The notes under the pieces were generated by a model. That model worked only from the letters and a program-made list of their open reading frames with translations, was not told where the DNA came from and made no database searches. Both the position numbers and the translations under genes were made by a program. A stretch of DNA of 64,000 nucleotides from assembly GCF_000729995.1 (NCBI RefSeq), contig NZ_JNFG01000201.1:282342-346341 (forward strand), in the 5' to 3' direction. Origin of the DNA: Caballeronia sordidicola. Lineage in GTDB: Bacteria > Pseudomonadota > Gammaproteobacteria > Burkholderiales > Burkholderiaceae. Positions 16,687 to 24,659 of this stretch are shown here, one piece after another (position 1 is the stretch's first letter; each line of letters opens with the position of its first letter).

Positions 16687-16719
16687 GCGGTGCGTGTGCC
16701 ATGCAATGGCGTCGAGGAA

Positions 16720-17574
16720 TCAGGTCCGCTGCAAACGCTTCGACAGGTCGGCCACAAGGATCGCCATGCGCGCCGGTTTCTCGAAGCAAGTGACGTTGTA
16801 GCGCTGGATGATGTCACTGATTTCCGACTCGCTTGCCTTGCCGGTCGTCAGTTCGCCCGTCAATACGAAGATGGGCGCATCCGGGTTGTCGGAGTTGCGC
16901 ACGGCGCGGATAGCGTCGGCGGAGGTATGCGCCCCGAACAGCCAGTCGATCACCACCGCATCGAACACCTGCGTCTGCAGCGCTTGCGAGAACCCTTCCA
17001 GACCATACAGGGCGACCGCTGTGAAACCGCTGCGCTCGAGATAATCGTGCAGGTTGTCGGCTGAGGTCTGATCGTCGTCCACGACCGCGATCAGCGGTTT
17101 GTCCATGTCCGTGCGGCGTGGCTGGATCTCGATCTTGTGGACATCGTGAGCGGCGTGCAGCAGCACCCCTTCGTGCGTTGTCACTAGCCAGCGGCCGTTC
17201 ATGTTTTGCGCAATGAAATCCGGGCGGCTGCCTGGTTCGAGCGCTTCGCCAATCCATGCAACACAGGGAACTTCGATAGCGCCAAGCATCAGCACGGCAT
17301 CCTGGGCGGCGCCTTCGGTGTCGTCTACGTCGGCGTTCTTCGCGTCGAAGAGCTGCAACGCAGGCTCGTCAAACGCGTCGGCCACGCGGCGGATTTGCGC
17401 GAGCGTCCAAGGGCTGTTGCCACGGAGTTTTCGATGCCCCTGCGAGAAGCTGAGGTCGAGGATGCGGCAAAGCTCGGCGGTCTGCTGCCGCTTGCCAATG
17501 CCGTGGCGATTCATCAGGTCGCGAACGCGCTGGGCGACTGCGAGGGAATCGGTGGATGAGGTTTCAGTGACCAT
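16720..17574 (-). CDS. Response regulator with N-terminal DNA-binding region and C-terminal receiver
   Basis: This 284-residue protein has the reverse of the usual domain order. Residues 10-75 resemble a helix-turn-helix (AELCRILDLSFSQGHRKLRG, WTLAQIRRVADAF); residues 95-150 are a linker domain of unknown type. The receiver lies at about 158-280, with AVVDDD, the acceptor aspartate in FDAVVIDWLFG and the lysine in CFEKPAR. It is convergent with the hybrid kinase, which very probably phosphorylates it. The helix-turn-helix is inferred from the pattern and is not a strong match to a named family. Confidence 0.8.
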   Translation of the reverse strand: MVTETSSTDSLAVAQRVRDLMNRHGIGKRQQTAELCRILDLSFSQGHRKLRGNSPWTLAQIRRVADAFDEPALQLFDAKNADVDDTEGAAQDAVLMLGAIEVPCVAWIGEALEPGSRPDFIAQNMNGRWLVTTHEGVLLHAAHDVHKIEIQPRRTDMDKPLIAVVDDDQTSADNLHDYLERSGFTAVALYGLEGFSQALQTQVFDAVVIDWLFGAHTSADAIRAVRNSDNPDAPIFVLTGELTTGKASESEISDIIQRYNVTCFEKPARMAILVADLSKRLQRT

Positions 17575-18078
17575 GCTGCCTGTGGACCAGTTAAAGCGCG
17601 TGGCGGGTTCGGGATGGATCGGGAGGTATTGTAGGCGTAAGAGCGGGTGAGTTCGAAAAACTCTTGTGAAGATAAACGCCTGTCCTGACGGGGACAGGGA
17701 GCTTGTTACCGGTTGCGAAGCTACGAATGCATTCGAGCCGCTGGCGGGTTCGTGCCTGGCAAACGTTAACTGAGATCAGATAACGACATGAAACCGTCTG
17801 AAGCAATATAAAACGATCGAACGAACATTCGGGTCGTTTGACCGATCGCGTAAATCATCATTCGATGACATGCGTTTTTTGGACTACAGCCGTCCCGCGC
17901 TTTTGAGCGAAAGTGGCTGCCGCGACGAGCTCCACAGCCGAGCCCGCAGCAAAAACGGGTTTCGAATTCTTACCAGATTCCAGAAGTATTTCTCCAGCGT
18001 AGAGCGAATTATTCGTACGATCGTTCGCATAGAATCTTCTCCAGATCCACTGACAGGATCGGATAAAACGGAGGAGAC
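17575..18078. other. Intergenic region upstream of ompW
   Basis: No convincing gene is seen here. A weak dyad (CGATCG...AACGA and TCGTT...CGATCG, 17814-17848) and a stretch of lower GC content suggest promoters for the divergent regulator and ompW. The 70-codon frame at 17870 overlaps the ompW start and has no good ribosome-binding site. Confidence 0.4.
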
Positions 18079-18819
18079 ATGAGCATGCAGATACGAGCGT
18101 TGGGCGTGATGAACGTGATGGCCGCGTTGTTGGTCAGTACGGCCGCGCATGCGCAGAGCGCCGGTGACATCGTGGCGAACCTCGGCTGGTTTCATCTGGC
18201 GCCGCAGGATTCGAGCAGGCCGCTGACGGTGAGTGCCCTTGGCACGAGCACGACCGAAACCGGTACGGGAGCATCGGTCGACGGCGCGGACACGTTCGGC
18301 CTGACGGCGACGTATTTCATTACCGATCACATCGCGGCTACTGCCGTGCTCGGTGTGCCGCCCAAGTTCAATTTGTCTGGAAACGGAACGCTCTCGTCGC
18401 TCGGGCAGATTGGGTCGGCTTATGAATGGAGCCCGACCCTGCTGCTGAAATACTACTTCAATGACGCGCAGAGCCGGCTCCGGCCTTATCTTGGCGCCGG
18501 GGGCTCGTATGTCTGGTATAGCGGGGTGAAGTTGAGCTCTGCCGTGTCCAGCGGCAGTTTCCTGTATTCCTCAAGCTATGGGACGGCACTGGAAGGGCCG
18601 ACGACAGCCAAGCTGAGCAGCTCGTTTGCACCGGTCATCAACGCGGGGCTTTCTTATAACATCGACAAGCATTGGTCGGTCGATGCCTCGCTCTCTTATA
18701 TGTGGCTGTCAACGCGCGCCACGCTGACAACCCAGTCGGCACTGGGCACCGTGACCAGCAGCACCAAGATCAAACTCAATCCGATCATCTCGTTTGTTTC
18801 AGTCGGCTATCGGTTCTGA
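18079..18819 (+). CDS. ompW: OmpW-family outer membrane protein
   Basis: This 246-residue protein forms a small eight-stranded beta-barrel in the outer membrane, a presumed channel for hydrophobic compounds. It has a signal peptide ending AAHAQ, the early segment GDIVANLGWFHLAPQDSS, the barrel motifs TATYFITDHIAATAVLG and RPYLGAGGSYVWY, and the terminal aromatic residue (SVGYRF) needed for insertion. GGAGGAG precedes the ATG. The gene is alone, ending near the convergent binding-protein gene. It is about 30 residues longer than enterobacterial OmpW, mostly through an extra loop near residues 150-175 rich in Ser and Gly. Confidence 0.92.
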   Translation: MSMQIRALGVMNVMAALLVSTAAHAQSAGDIVANLGWFHLAPQDSSRPLTVSALGTSTTETGTGASVDGADTFGLTATYFITDHIAATAVLGVPPKFNLSGNGTLSSLGQIGSAYEWSPTLLLKYYFNDAQSRLRPYLGAGGSYVWYSGVKLSSAVSSGSFLYSSSYGTALEGPTTAKLSSSFAPVINAGLSYNIDKHWSVDASLSYMWLSTRATLTTQSALGTVTSSTKIKLNPIISFVSVGYRF

Positions 18820-18849
18820 TCGGGGTTGATGCAGGTTTGCTCTACTACC

Positions 18850-18892
18850 TCGCTTTACAACCTTGCTTCACAGCTTCGCTTCACAACTTCTT
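18850..18892. repeat. Short degenerate tandem repeat
   Basis: Three imperfect copies of a GCTTYACAAC-like unit, 12-14 bp apart, lie between the ompW stop and the end of the convergent binding-protein gene. No function is known. Confidence 0.4.
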
Positions 18893-18896
18893 CGCC

Positions 18897-19871
18897 TCAA
18901 CCGGAGCTGCCGGCCGTGACCGGATCGAGCCAGAGTTCCTTGCGCTCGACCGGCACCCACGAGGGAAGAAACGGATTGGTCAACTCGATCACGACCCGCC
19001 GTTCCAGATGCAGGTCGGCAACGGCCTGGCCAAAATTCTTCTGGAAGAGCGCGTCAAAACTCCCATCCTTTCGCATTGCCTCCAGGCCGTCCTTGATTCG
19101 TTGCGCGATCAGCGGCTCCGACTTGTTGACGTAAAAAAATTGCGCATAGGGATAGCGGATCAGCAGATGAGTATCTATCGCCATCTCGGGGTACAGGGTC
19201 CGAAAGGAAATGAGCTCAGGCGTGATCTCAAGCACGCCGCGCGGGAACAGGTCGAAACGCCGATGAACCAGCATCGGGAACAGTTGATCGTAGTGGCTTG
19301 CCGTGACGAGAGGGATCCGGTTGTACCGGTACACGGGCACGTCGCCCCAGTCCTGACCCTGGCCGACGTTCAGCAGACGCAGGCCCTGGATGTCTTTGAC
19401 TTCATTGATGTGCGTTTGCTGATCGCGCCGGATCAGGGCGACCCGATAACCGAGGAGGCCTTTGTCGATAGGAATGGCAATCGGAATCGTCTGCGCGTTG
19501 AGGTCGGGATGACCAGGATCGCTCGCAATCACATTGATCAGGCGACCGGATATGGCCTCCTCGACCTCGCGCTGCGTTGACATCGGCTCGGCGTATGCAT
19601 CGATCACGTAGGGTCCGTACGTGGACGTCGTATGGTCGAGCGCCGCGATCAGGAAATCCCAGCGCCTTTCCCGAACGACTTCATCCGGCACGCGAAGGAT
19701 GCGGATATGCATGGGCGTAGCCGGCGCGGCAAGCGCCGGACTGGTGGCTTGAGCGCGGGTAACGCCGGTCATTGACAGGCTGGCCACGAGGCCGGCCACG
19801 CCCGTCATCAAGACGGCGCAGGCCAGGACGCGAATGCCTGCTGTCCAGTCGCCTCGCATGTGTCTTCTCAT
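18897..19871 (-). CDS. Periplasmic solute-binding-like protein (PBP2 type)
   Basis: This 324-residue exported protein has a basic N-terminus and one hydrophobic helix (about residues 12-35), then a type 2 periplasmic-binding fold. Recognisable parts are AISGRLINVIASDPGHPDL, IPIDKGLLGYRVALI, VKDIQGLRLLNVGQGQDW and YPYAQFFYVNKSEPLIAQRIKDGLEAMRKDG (here joined only for orientation: IAQRIKDGLEAMRKDGSF near residue 260). No transporter genes are adjacent, so it may be an orphan receptor or part of a signalling chain. It is divergent from the MFS gene; a 6-bp hairpin (GAAGCG/CGCTTC, 19892-19908) lies just upstream of its start. Confidence 0.78.
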   Translation of the reverse strand: MRRHMRGDWTAGIRVLACAVLMTGVAGLVASLSMTGVTRAQATSPALAAPATPMHIRILRVPDEVVRERRWDFLIAALDHTTSTYGPYVIDAYAEPMSTQREVEEAISGRLINVIASDPGHPDLNAQTIPIAIPIDKGLLGYRVALIRRDQQTHINEVKDIQGLRLLNVGQGQDWGDVPVYRYNRIPLVTASHYDQLFPMLVHRRFDLFPRGVLEITPELISFRTLYPEMAIDTHLLIRYPYAQFFYVNKSEPLIAQRIKDGLEAMRKDGSFDALFQKNFGQAVADLHLERRVVIELTNPFLPSWVPVERKELWLDPVTAGSSG

Positions 19872-20267
19872 GAGGAGCCTCCAACGGGGTTGAAGCGCTG
19901 AACGCTTCTGTGTACGGGGCTGCGATCGATATAGCTCGTGCGAGAGGACATCGCAATGGACGGCTTAAAGGCGGGGTCAAAAGACGGATAGCGCTGGCGC
20001 GAGGGCCGATACGGCGGGGACCTCCTTGCAGGCGCTCATACGTTATTACCCGCAGACAATTCTTCCGGATCCAGTGCACACTGCGTCTGATTCGGCCAAT
20101 TCTGCCGATAGCCGGCTTCGCATTATTTCATCATGAACCTAGGTTTCACGGGCACATACTACTTCCCGCTTCGTCTTAGGAGCACTATGCTTTCAACGGC
20201 AAAGAGAGTTGAATATTGCGCACAAAATGACGATGGACGTTTAAAACTCTAACTTGGGGGAAGGCTA
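19872..20267. other. Divergent intergenic region
   Basis: No gene is seen. The region should hold the promoters of the binding-protein gene (-) and the MFS gene (+). The only clear structure is the small inverted repeat at 19892-19908. Confidence 0.4.
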
Positions 20268-21605
20268 GTGGAACTCGAAACCCGCACTTTGGGACGCGTG
20301 ACGAAGCGACTCGTCCCGTTCCTGATTCTCTGTTATTTCATAGCGTACCTGGACCGTGTCAACGTGGGTTTCGCCGCGTTGCAGATGAACAAGGACCTCG
20401 GGTTTTCCTCAAGCGCCTTCGGCTTCGGTGCGGGCATTTTCTTCATCGCTTATTTCTTTTTCGAAGTCCCGTCCAACCTCTTGCTGGAGAAGTTCGGAGC
20501 GCGCCGATGGATAGCCAGGATCATGTTCACCTGGGGCATCCTCGCCGGCGCCATGGCGTTCATCCCCCAGATTTCGCGGTTGACTGGACTCTCGGCCGCA
20601 CACGTGTTCTACACGTTGCGTGTGTTGCTCGGGATTGCTGAAGCGGGATTCTTCCCGGGCATCATCTTCTTTCTGACGCTGTGGTTTCCGGCGACGTACC
20701 GGGCTCGCGTGGTCGGCTCCTTCATGGTGGCCATTCCGCTGTCTACGGTGATAGGCGCGCCTATCTCCGGTGCGCTGCTCAACCTCGATAAACTCGCCAG
20801 CCTCGCAGGCTGGCAATGGGTCTATCTGATTGAAGCATTGCCGGCCCTGTTCCTGTCGTTCGTGGTCCTGTTTTATCTCACCGACAAACCGGCGGACGCA
20901 ACCTGGCTTGCGCCCGAGGAGCGTGACTGGCTCGTGGCCCGGCAAGCCCAGGAACGCGCGCAGCGTGAGGCCGTGCGCGCCTTCAGCGTGCGCGAAGCCT
21001 TGTTCAATCCGCGGGTTCTCGCCGTTGCGCTTATCTACTTCGGCGCCAACGCGACCAACTACGGCCTGAGTTTCTTCCTGCCGCAGATCGTCAAGGGATT
21101 TGGCCTTGGCAACGTTCAGACCGGGCTTGTGACGTCGCTGCCGTACATTGTCGGGGCGTTCAGCATGATCCTCTGGGGACGCCGCTCCGACCGCATGCTC
21201 GAGCGCAAGTGGCATGTGGCCATCCCGCTGCTGGTGGCAGCAGGTGGAATTGCGGCGTCGACGGCGCTGGATGATCCTGTGCTGAAAATGATCGCGCTCT
21301 CCATTGCCGGCTTCGGCATATTCGGCTGCCTGCCGGTGATCTGGACGTTGCCGGCCGCTTTTCTTTCGGGGGCGGCCGCTGCGGGCGGCATTGCCGCAGT
21401 GAACTCGCTCGGCAACCTGGCCGGGTTCTTTGGACCCTATGCGATGGGGTGGATCAAGGACAGTACCGGCAGTTTTGCGGCTGGCCTGCTGTGTCTGTCC
21501 GGGGCGGGGCTGGTCGGCGTGGCAGCAGTGCTCCTGCTTCGTCACGATAGCGCCTTGGAAAACGCACCCGAGCCTCTTGCGGAAGAAGGCTCGAGGCACG
21601 CATAA
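20268..21605 (+). CDS. MFS transporter, anion:cation symporter family
   Basis: This 445-residue inner-membrane carrier has twelve predicted helices. It has the family pattern FLILCYFIAYLDRVNVGFAA (first helix with DR), LLEKFGARRWIARIMFTWG after helix 2, and the LYFLTDKP-like DKPADATWLAPEERDWL loop after helix 6, all typical of the phthalate/tartrate/galactarate (ACS) group. Such carriers bring in organic acids with protons. It starts with GTG at 20268, preceded by GGGGGAAGG. There is no catabolic gene next to it, so the substrate cannot be assigned. A hairpin with weak terminator character follows at 21654. Confidence 0.9.
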   Translation: MELETRTLGRVTKRLVPFLILCYFIAYLDRVNVGFAALQMNKDLGFSSSAFGFGAGIFFIAYFFFEVPSNLLLEKFGARRWIARIMFTWGILAGAMAFIPQISRLTGLSAAHVFYTLRVLLGIAEAGFFPGIIFFLTLWFPATYRARVVGSFMVAIPLSTVIGAPISGALLNLDKLASLAGWQWVYLIEALPALFLSFVVLFYLTDKPADATWLAPEERDWLVARQAQERAQREAVRAFSVREALFNPRVLAVALIYFGANATNYGLSFFLPQIVKGFGLGNVQTGLVTSLPYIVGAFSMILWGRRSDRMLERKWHVAIPLLVAAGGIAASTALDDPVLKMIALSIAGFGIFGCLPVIWTLPAAFLSGAAAAGGIAAVNSLGNLAGFFGPYAMGWIKDSTGSFAAGLLCLSGAGLVGVAAVLLLRHDSALENAPEPLAEEGSRHA

Positions 21606-21653
21606 GCTCGTCCAGGGGCGCATCCAAGGGTTCGACCAAGCTTGGCTTGCACC

Positions 21654-21687
21654 GCGAAAGGGGACCGTAAAGATGGGCTCCTTTCGC
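21654..21687 (+). terminator. Hairpin after the MFS gene
   Basis: GCGAAAGG and CCTTTCGC pair across an 18-base interior that can pair further in part (GGACC/GGGCT). There is no clear T-tract, so factor-independent termination is uncertain. Confidence 0.4.
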
Positions 21688-21883
21688 ATCCACTCGGGGC
21701 GCTGCTTTGCCGCAGTTGCCTCGATCATTGCCTATTCCCGCATCACATTTTTGTCCACGTAAGGATTTCCTGACGGGTAAATCAGCATACGCCTCTGCCC
21801 ATTTTCCGCGTTTCCTGACTGTGTAAAACCCATCAACTGCCTAGACTTTGAAGCATCAAAATGGGTTTAACCGGTCATCCGCC

Positions 21884-22192
21884 ATGATTCCGTATCTGTC
21901 CGAGCGTGAAAATGCGGTGGAGCATATCCACACTATCTGCCTGCGCTTGTTCGATGCATGGTGCGAGAACAGGAACGTGATTCCGCTCGCGTACCTGATG
22001 CATTGCTGGCCTTTGATCAATAGCGGACCCATACCGATCAGGCGTCTTGCGGACACCATGTGGGAGCTGCGAAAATTCCACGCGGAAACGCTCGATGTCG
22101 ACGAATCGGGGGTGCTGTGCGACCTGGCCGATTGTATCGACGAGATTCTGGGGAACTCGTTCGGCCCCTTCAATATCGCCGCAAACGGCTAG
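21884..22192 (+). CDS. Small hypothetical protein
   Basis: This 102-residue cytoplasmic protein is not recognised. It is mainly helical (ENAVEHIHTICLRLFDAWCE, RRLADTMWELRKFHAET, CDLADCIDEILGN) with four cysteines in no metal-binding pattern. The ATG at 21884 is used; a TTG at 21848 keeps the frame. It lies 313 bp before the hybrid kinase operon. The opposite strand also has an open frame here, so the call is moderate. Confidence 0.55.
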   Translation: MIPYLSERENAVEHIHTICLRLFDAWCENRNVIPLAYLMHCWPLINSGPIPIRRLADTMWELRKFHAETLDVDESGVLCDLADCIDEILGNSFGPFNIAANG

Positions 22193-22505
22193 GATCGCGT
22201 CAGTTTTTTTCAGGCGAATTTGAATGAATTTGAAAGCTGGATGACATCGGTTTTTCCGTTCGGGATAGGCCAACTGCCCGCCGAACCGCCTGTGGAAAAG
22301 CACAGGGAAACCGCCGTCTTCCAGCGAGTTGATTCCAGAGCGCAGAGGGCGCATGCGAGCAGCGGCGCCAGTCTGCTCACCTAAACCATTTCAGTACCGA
22401 CGGCCTGCGCCAAGCGTGCCGTCCGCCCAATGAACTCACGATAACCGTCATTCGGCAACGAGTGCAGATTAACGAAAACGAGGCTCAGGGCACTCGCGGG
22501 GGGAT
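22193..22505. other. Intergenic region before the phosphorelay operon
   Basis: No gene, clear promoter or repeat is seen. It should hold the promoter of the three-gene operon at 22506. Confidence 0.4.
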
Positions 22506-24659
22506 ATGGTTCTCAACATGTTCAGCGCGCTGTGGAGTTCGCTGAGCCGCTTTCGCCACAGCGTGGTCATGCGGCTTATCGCGACCGTCCTCCTGTTCAG
22601 CTGCGTGGTTACGCTGCTGCTGACTGCGCTTCAACTCTACGGCGACTATGAGCGCGGTATCGCGCTCATCGAAAACCGGCTGTCGGATATCGACCGGAGT
22701 TATCGCGACAGCCTCGGCGAGGGTTTATGGCGGCTCGACCGGCAGCAGCTTCAACTCGAACTGGACGGCATGCTGCGTCTTGCCGACATTCGTGCCGCCG
22801 AGGTTCGCGAGGCTGGCCCGGTCGCCTCGCCCCTGGTGGTGCGCGCTGGCCAGCGCATGAATGACGCGCTCATATCGCGCGAATTTTCCATCTCCTACCG
22901 CGTCCGCGGAACGGAACGCGTGCTCGGCACCTTGTACGTCGAGGCGACGCTCTCCGGTCTCTATCGCGAGCTGGCGCAAACCGCGCTCCTGATCCTGGTG
23001 AGCCAGGCGGCCAACACGTTTCTGGTTGCGCTTTTCATCATCTATATCTTCTGGCGGCTCGTCACGCGGCACCTCGCGACAATCGCGCGGCTTGTCGGCC
23101 GCTACGACTTTCGCGAGTCGCCGCAACCCTTCAGCTTGCAGCGCCGCCAGCCCCGCCGGCCCGACGAACTCGATCGCGTGGTTGCTGCATTTCATGCGAT
23201 GAGCGTACGCCTGCACGTCGCCTACCTCGACGAACGTAACGCCGCCAAGCAACGTGAAGCGCTTCGTTCGGCTGAAGCGGCGAACCGCGCCAAGGGCGAA
23301 TTCCTGGCGAACATGAGCCATGAACTGCGCACGCCGCTGAACGGCATCCTGGGTTACGCGCAGATCCTGCAGCGCGACAGCGGGTTGAGCGAGCGGCAAC
23401 GTACCGGCGTGGCCGTCATCCAGCGCAGCGGTGAACACCTGCTGACGCTGATCGACGACACGCTCGACTTCGCGAGGATAGAGGCGGGCAAGCTGCGGCT
23501 TGAGATCGGCGATGTAGCCTTGTCCGGTCTCGTGGATCCGATTCGAGAAATCATCGGCGTGAAGGCAGAAGAGAAGCAGCTCGACTATGCCTGCGTCATT
23601 GCGCCCGACGTGCCGGGCGGCGTGCGCGCCGACGCGCGGCGGTTGCGGCAGGTGCTGCTCAACCTGCTCGCGAACGCCGTCAAATTCACGGATCGGGGCA
23701 GGGTGAGCCTGCTTGTTACGCAGACCGCTTCAGGGGCGGTACGGTTCGAGGTACGCGACACCGGGATCGGGATTCCCCCGGACCAGTTGAGAACCGTTTT
23801 CGAACCGTTCGAACAGGTCGGCAATCCCGAGCGTCGTTCCGAGGGCACCGGGCTTGGGCTCGCCATCAGCCGGGAGTTCGTGCTGGCGATGGGCAGCGAG
23901 ATCCACGTCGAGAGCGGGCTCGGACAAGGCAGTACCTTCTGGTTCGAACTGGCCCCTGCCACGACGGTGCGCTCAGGCACATCCGGCGAACCGGATGCAT
24001 GCGTCGCGACCGGCTACGAGGGGCCGCGCAGGAAGGTGCTGATCATCGACGACGTGGCGGTCAATCGCACCGTCATCACGGAATTGCTGAGCCGGCTCGA
24101 TTTTGAAATCATCGAGGCGGCGAGCGGCGCCGAGGGCCTGGCCCAGGCGCAAAGCGAGCGGCCGGCGCTGATTGTCACGGACATCGTGATGCCCGGCATG
24201 GACGGCCTCGAGCTCACGCGCCGATTGCGTCAGACACCGGGACTGACTGACGTGCCGATCATCGTGGTGACCGCCAGCCCTTCCGGCCGTGACCAGGAAA
24301 GAAGTCTTGCGGCCGGTGTGAATGCATTCCTCGCCAAGCCGGTCGACTTCGGCCAGTTGCTGGCTCAGATAGGCGCGTTGCTGAACCTTCAGTGGACCTA
24401 TGCCGTGAGGGCGCATTCCCCGCAGTCCTCATTGCCCGATGTGCTGGCCGCTGTGCCACCGGCGCAATTGGATGAACTGCATCGGCTTGCGCGAATTGGC
24501 AACATGCGAGACATCATTGCATGGGCGGACCGGGTGTCATTGATCGATCCGCAGTACGAACCATTTGCTACGAATCTGCGTGGGCTGGCGAAAGGCTATC
24601 AGTCGAAGGCGATCCTCTTGCTCGTAGAACACTATCTTGAAGCGAGGCGGGCGCCATGA
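22506..24659 (+). CDS. Hybrid sensor histidine kinase (first gene of phosphorelay operon)
   Basis: This 717-residue membrane kinase has a helix near residues 22-44, a periplasmic sensor to about 158, a second helix near 160-182 and a HAMP-like linker. The phospho-histidine is in MSHELRTPLNG (about 271). The ATPase domain has NLLANAVKFTD, DTGIGIP and GTGLGLAIS. The receiver has its aspartate in IVTDIVMPGMDG (about 558), and a C-terminal helical tail of about 100 residues could be a phosphotransfer-like domain but lacks a clear acceptor histidine motif. GGGGGA lies right before the ATG. Its stop overlaps the next start (ATGA). The signal is unknown. Confidence 0.92.
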   Translation: MVLNMFSALWSSLSRFRHSVVMRLIATVLLFSCVVTLLLTALQLYGDYERGIALIENRLSDIDRSYRDSLGEGLWRLDRQQLQLELDGMLRLADIRAAEVREAGPVASPLVVRAGQRMNDALISREFSISYRVRGTERVLGTLYVEATLSGLYRELAQTALLILVSQAANTFLVALFIIYIFWRLVTRHLATIARLVGRYDFRESPQPFSLQRRQPRRPDELDRVVAAFHAMSVRLHVAYLDERNAAKQREALRSAEAANRAKGEFLANMSHELRTPLNGILGYAQILQRDSGLSERQRTGVAVIQRSGEHLLTLIDDTLDFARIEAGKLRLEIGDVALSGLVDPIREIIGVKAEEKQLDYACVIAPDVPGGVRADARRLRQVLLNLLANAVKFTDRGRVSLLVTQTASGAVRFEVRDTGIGIPPDQLRTVFEPFEQVGNPERRSEGTGLGLAISREFVLAMGSEIHVESGLGQGSTFWFELAPATTVRSGTSGEPDACVATGYEGPRRKVLIIDDVAVNRTVITELLSRLDFEIIEAASGAEGLAQAQSERPALIVTDIVMPGMDGLELTRRLRQTPGLTDVPIIVVTASPSGRDQERSLAAGVNAFLAKPVDFGQLLAQIGALLNLQWTYAVRAHSPQSSLPDVLAAVPPAQLDELHRLARIGNMRDIIAWADRVSLIDPQYEPFATNLRGLAKGYQSKAILLLVEHYLEARRAP

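Noticed and set aside
17870..18082. Possible 70-residue gene just before ompW
   Set aside because: No ribosome-binding site, overlap with the ompW start and no similarity pattern; treated as leader/intergenic DNA.
20409..21728. 439-codon minus-strand frame opposite the MFS gene
   Set aside because: The plus-strand frame encodes an obvious twelve-helix carrier; the minus frame is rich in charged residues with no fold and no ribosome-binding site.
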